A stretch of 64,000 bases of DNA from Cladobotryum mycophilum (taxonomy: Eukaryota > Ascomycota > Sordariomycetes > Hypocreales > Hypocreaceae), in assembly GCA_036429605.1 (NCBI GenBank), contig JAVFKD010000010.1, positions 1 through 64,000 on the forward strand. The letters are read 5' to 3'. The position numbers and the translations under genes are program-made. Positions 60,538 through 64,000 of the stretch are shown here, one piece after another. The notes under the pieces are model-generated. The model worked only from the letters and a program-made list of their open reading frames with translations, was not told the origin of the DNA and made no database searches. Each line of letters starts with the position of its first letter. Position 1 is the first letter of the stretch.

Positions 60538-61182
60538 TTTATTTTTAATTTATTCTTTTCTAAAAACATAAATATATAACTAAAAGTATTTCATTCTTTT
60601 TTTAAAAACTTTATTAAATAATATAATTAATTATACTAAAATAAATATTTAGAATAATTCTTATCTTTTATTAATTATAATATTGAATATTATTTAGAAT
60701 TCTAATAATCTATTAAATAAAAATTATTAATATATAATATTTTAAATACTTTTTAATAAAAATAACTTCACTTATAGTTTAAGTCTTAAATTATTAATAA
60801 TAAATAATTATACAAATACCTAATTAAATATATAGAAAAAGTTATATAAATTAATATATATAATAATTAAATTTATTATAATTTAAATAAATATAAGTAT
60901 TATTTTAATAAAAATAAATTCCTAATTTAATAATTCTTATAATTATTTAATAATGTTGTTATTCATTTAATAATTTTATATTTATTTAAGAAATTCTTAT
61001 TTATTTAATAACCCTATGTTCATCTAGTAAATTAGTTCTCTAGAGGTAAGCTGAATTAATAATATAATTAATTAGCTTATTTAAGGTTCTGTTAGGGTTA
61101 TGCTAGGCTATAAAAAGTATAAGTATTCTTAAAAGTGGGTCTTTTTCAGTGTATGACCTAGACGCAGGGTCCGGTTATTATG
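60538..61182 (-). mobile_element. Remnant of a minus-strand gypsy element: leader plus 5' LTR
   Basis: 60538-60732 matches the leader at 42060-42254, and 60733-61182 is an LTR ending AGACGCAGGGTCCGGTTATTATG, of the first element's type. The rest of the element is missing. Confidence 0.6.
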
Positions 61183-62121
61183 TACATAAAGAATATAAGT
61201 TAATTAATAATTTATAATATTAATTTTATTTTATAATTAGTATATCCTTAAGGCGGAATTGTTTTTATTCTTATTACTATACCTTATTATACTTAACTAA
61301 ATTATCTAAAGTTCTACTCTTGTTCTCCTTTAGTTTATAGGCAGTATAAGTATTAGTAAAAGTAATCTTCTTTTAAATAAAAACAATAATATAAATACTA
61401 GGCCAGGTTATTATATTATAATTTTAGTATTTATTATGTTAGTATATCCTTTACATAAGTTTTACTCGTAAACCCACCTATAGTCTGTCAAAGATCCCTG
61501 AACATATATTTACCAGGACCTTAGCATTATTCTTCTACGTGTAAGTAATAGCATTGATGCAAAAAGTCCTGTAATAGCACATATGTAGGTAAGCATAAAT
61601 CCATGTCAATGATAAGCATGCATGGAGCCGACCACCCGAGCGAAATAAACCACCGAACGGGCGGTTACAATGCCATGACTAAAGCAACAATATTTTCACT
61701 GACATTCATTCGGTGGTTATTTTATTCTAGGTGCTGACTTGTAGACCAGGCTCCTGTATAGGTAGTTATCTATTGTATATTACGGCATCTGATTTTTTCG
61801 CTCCCCACTTTATTTGCCATTTACCCTTAGCTCTCTTTTGTGGTCAGGGGTAGGCCTAGGCATGAATTCAGATTAGCTATCCTTCGGAGGTTCCTTCATA
61901 AATTATAGAGACGAGGATAGAGACAGACAGATCGACATTTGACAAAGAATAAGCCGACTTAAACTCGCTTTCAAGGTACCTCATATTACTATATAAACCT
62001 CTACTCTTCTTCCTCAAATCTATTCTCTTTCTCTATCTTTATTCATACCGTCAATAACCTTCTAACATACAACCTTCACTACGCAATTTGACCTTTCGAG
62101 TCTTAAGTCCAAACCATCAAA
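61183..62121. promoter_or_regulatory. Boundary and promoter of the CFEM gene
   Basis: 61195-61275 is a third copy of the repeat-block end. From about 61440 composition becomes normal. 61647-61661 (AAATAAACCACCGAA) and 61709-61725 (TTCGGTGGTTATTTTAT) form an imperfect inverted repeat about 50 bp apart. A TATAAA box lies at 61992-61997, 125 bp before the ATG, followed by a CT-rich tract (62000-62045), the usual layout of strongly expressed fungal genes. Confidence 0.6.
61992..61997 (+). promoter_or_regulatory. TATA box of the CFEM gene
   Basis: TATAAA, 125 bp upstream of the ATG at 62122 and followed by a pyrimidine-rich tract typical of fungal core promoters. Confidence 0.65.
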
Positions 62122-62440
62122 ATGCAGACTACCTTTGTTATTCTTGCTGCTGCTGGCCTTGCTGCCGCCCAGTTTGGCAATACTCCCCAGTGCGCTGTAA
62201 GTAATGGCCCTCTAACTGACTTCTTATTGCAATGCGAAATACTAACGTATTGCCTTTGTATAGCTTAAGTGCCTTGCTCCCGCTATTCCTGCCACTGGAT
62301 GTGCTTCCACCGATATCGCCTGCCTCTGCGCTCACAAGGACCAGCTCCAGACCGCCATTACCCCCTGTGTGCAAGTCAACTGTACCCCCGCTGAGATCCA
62401 GCAAACCATCACTGCCCTTAACAGCGGCTGCAGTAATTAA
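62122..62440 (+). CDS. Small secreted CFEM-domain protein
   Basis: Two exons, 62122-62196 and 62264-62440, joined by a 67-nt phase-0 intron (GTAAGT donor, CTAAC branch, TATAG acceptor), 83 residues. Residues 1-16 form a signal peptide (MQTTFVILAAAGLAAA). The mature part is a single CFEM domain with all eight cysteines in the expected order: QC, KCLAP, TGC, TDIACLC, ITPC, VNC and a final SGC. The conserved Asp (TDIAC), which ligands heme iron in CFEM haemophores, is present. No C-terminal hydrophobic GPI signal, so secreted rather than anchored. Likely roles are heme/iron capture or host interaction (effector). The splice is needed to see it, because unspliced frames give only fragments. Confidence 0.92.
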
Positions 62441-63818
62441 GACCTTCGTTAAGCTCTGTGGGAAGAGCTAATGTGAAGGAAGGCAAAAAGCTGGACAGGA
62501 CGAAGAAGAGGTGTTATAAGAAAAGCATGAGGATAACTGAAAAGACTATTTATGCTTTTACACTATAGAATTAGAATTGACTCAATTTTCCCCAAAAGGT
62601 ACCTTCACGCTCGAAGGGTTATTCTTCGGCCAATAGTTGCACAATGTTCATTGGAGCAAGAAAGATATGTAGGAACTAAATTATATCCATTAAAAGACCA
62701 GAGCCTATCCCAGAACATCGTCGATCACTGCTGTGCATTTTTCTTTAAAGTTGCACAAGAGGTCATGAACATAATATACAAGCATGTTGACCTCGAGACG
62801 GTAACTGGACAGGCTCCTGTATGGTAGTTTGCGGTTCTATGTAAGATAGATATTAGTGCTTTTGTGAAAGTGTAAAATCTACTAATTTTGTCCGAAATTA
62901 GTAGATTTTATATTGTAGCAACTGTGCTACTTGCTTAACGTTTCAGGTCTACGTGTCCTAAAAGTACAATCTTAGAGCCATGGTTCGTAAATATTGTTTG
63001 AGACTGGGCAATCTAGCTGCTAAAAGCGTACTCGCGAGTGGCAGAATTAGCCGAACATTGCGTAGCAGTGCTAGGAATGTTGTACGCAAAGATCGCAATA
63101 AACCAAGTGAACAGGAACCTCTCGCAGGATATAAAGCTACACCACCACGCATAACCGTAGGCCGTCCTCTAGCTCGCAACCGTGAAGCCGTCTCACGTGA
63201 ATCTTAAGAACGACAAGAAATACAATGATAGCCCGACTCGATTCGCTACCTTTTAGCTCTCGGGTTGATTTAACGAGCCATAACAGTCTCCCATTACAAG
63301 CGATCTGGGCAAAAGTCAGGTCAGCGGACGAGGCCTGAGTTCCGTTCTTCAATAGCTCATGAACGGTATGGTGTTCTGCAAGCTCATCACCGTCTCAGAG
63401 AAACTGGTCTATTTCCACCTAGATACTGGCTGAGGCGTGCAAGTCGCTGATGTGGGCGACAAATGGAGAGTAGTTGTAATTCGCTCCATTTGTCTCTTGG
63501 ACATAGCGGCGGCACCAATAGAAGCCATCTATGCAAAAGCTAAGAAAACCTTCATAATGCTTAGAGCAAGAATTGCAAGTATGAAAATGGTGAAACTTGA
63601 AGATGCCTACTATACAGGACTTTGAAGATGTGTGGTTGATAATAACTGGGATATATGAAAGCTGAAGAGGCCGCTTATACTAACTCCTACGTTCATTTTA
63701 GCTAGGCCAGTTCTAACCGTGCGCTGCAATACTACACTGGTTGCAACATAGCGGGCTGTAATGGAGGTTCGGAAACCGCAGGCTCCGATTGGCTTCGAAA
63801 GTAAAACCGACAAAGATC
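62441..63818. other. Normal-composition sequence with no supported gene
   Basis: ORFs of 62-91 codons (62552-62827, 62980-63207, 63437-63625) have no recognised domains. 62980-63207 starts at an ATG and is Arg/Ser-rich but unsupported. The stretch includes the 3' flank of the CFEM gene and the hairpin at 62873-62910. Confidence 0.45.
62873..62910. repeat. Perfect 16-bp inverted repeat, 6-nt loop
   Basis: TAAAATCTACTAATTT, loop TGTCCG, then its exact reverse complement. It could be a terminator-like or MITE-derived hairpin; no T-run rule applies to RNA polymerase II, so function is open. Confidence 0.8.
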
Positions 63819-63998
63819 TCACCAAGGCATGGCCGGAGAACGTCCCTGAAGATCATCAAAGTCGACATTCATAATTTTACCAGCGTTGTTTAACTGAATA
63901 CCACATGCATGGATGTCCGATACAAACCCTCAGCCCAGGGGAATCCCAACCGGGTCCCATAGAGTAGGAACCGGAAACCCCAAGAACTCGACTCGGAA
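63819..63998 (-). pseudogene. Possible protein-kinase-like fragment at the window edge
   Basis: Minus-strand frame gives FPVPTLWDPVGIPLG, an in-frame TGA, then GFVSDIHACGIQLNNAGKIM and VDFDDLQG. This resembles the catalytic-loop and DFD region of fungal kinase-like proteins (HGDIR..NI..N..GKIMIVDFD), though the HGD and N residues are altered. Both the stop and the lost catalytic residues suggest a dead copy. The rest lies beyond the window. Confidence 0.35.
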
Positions 63999-64000
63999 CA

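Noticed and set aside
62980..63207. 75-codon basic ORF near the right edge
   Set aside because: Has an ATG but no domain, intron or neighbour evidence; could be chance.
1..64000. tRNA and rRNA genes
   Set aside because: No cloverleaf-type A/B-box combination or rRNA core recognised by eye; a covariance-model scan would be decisive.

Overview
The window is one chromosome end of a filamentous ascomycete (Pezizomycotina-like; genus not determinable by eye). Four signs support this. It opens with a C-strand telomere array. The first genes are RecQ-type telomere-linked helicases (TLH). Genes have short GT-AG introns with CTAAC/CTGAC-type branch sites. Long AT-rich blocks look like repeat-induced point mutation (RIP), with transition-riddled relics of Ty3/gypsy and pogo/Fot1 elements.

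Layout. 1-111 telomere, mostly heptamers CCCTAAA. 112-4769 subtelomeric low-complexity, pyrimidine-rich sequence containing an internally deleted TLH relic (about 1690-3010, minus). 4770-9524 a near-complete TLH (minus), whose reading frame breaks six times, each time at a run of five or more C/G. 9525-10930 subtelomeric repeats and a barely mutated LTR fragment. 10933-13940 a divergent pair: an AKR7-type aldo-keto reductase (minus) and a bZIP/AT-hook regulator (plus).

13941-44160 is a large transposon block. It holds a Fot1-like relic, a full-length RIP-degraded chromovirus-type gypsy element (16082-23001, 483-bp LTRs), a zinc-alcohol-dehydrogenase fragment, a membrane-protein pseudogene, and a 1.87-kb Fot1-like DNA transposon with 43-bp TIRs. 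It also holds a second degraded gypsy element (29447-42729, minus, 475-bp LTRs, AATAT duplication), which has itself been invaded by a fresh, non-RIPped I/Tad-type LINE (29519-35464) and by a 436-bp MITE.

44160-55670 is an island of normal base composition. It encodes a pseudo-GTPase/coiled-coil/ankyrin protein and three intron-containing genes that look like one locus: A (47975-49524, minus), B (50089-51672, minus, possibly TULIP/P47-like) and C (52467-55670, plus, a 1034-residue glycine-rich/helical protein). B and C share a divergent 794-bp promoter region. This locus is the best candidate for an undescribed system here; its function is not established.

55671-61440 is a graveyard of LTRs, including one little-mutated solo LTR with AATAA duplications. 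62122-62440 encodes a small secreted CFEM-domain protein behind a clear TATA box. The right edge holds a possible kinase-like fragment that runs out of the window.

How it fits together: a fast-evolving subtelomeric compartment in which RIP has silenced old repeats, a recent LINE escaped it, and host accessory genes sit in GC-normal islands. Every frame break in the two longest non-RIPped element-like ORFs (TLH and LINE ORF2) falls at a G/C homopolymer, so the assembly consensus should be checked before either is called a pseudogene.
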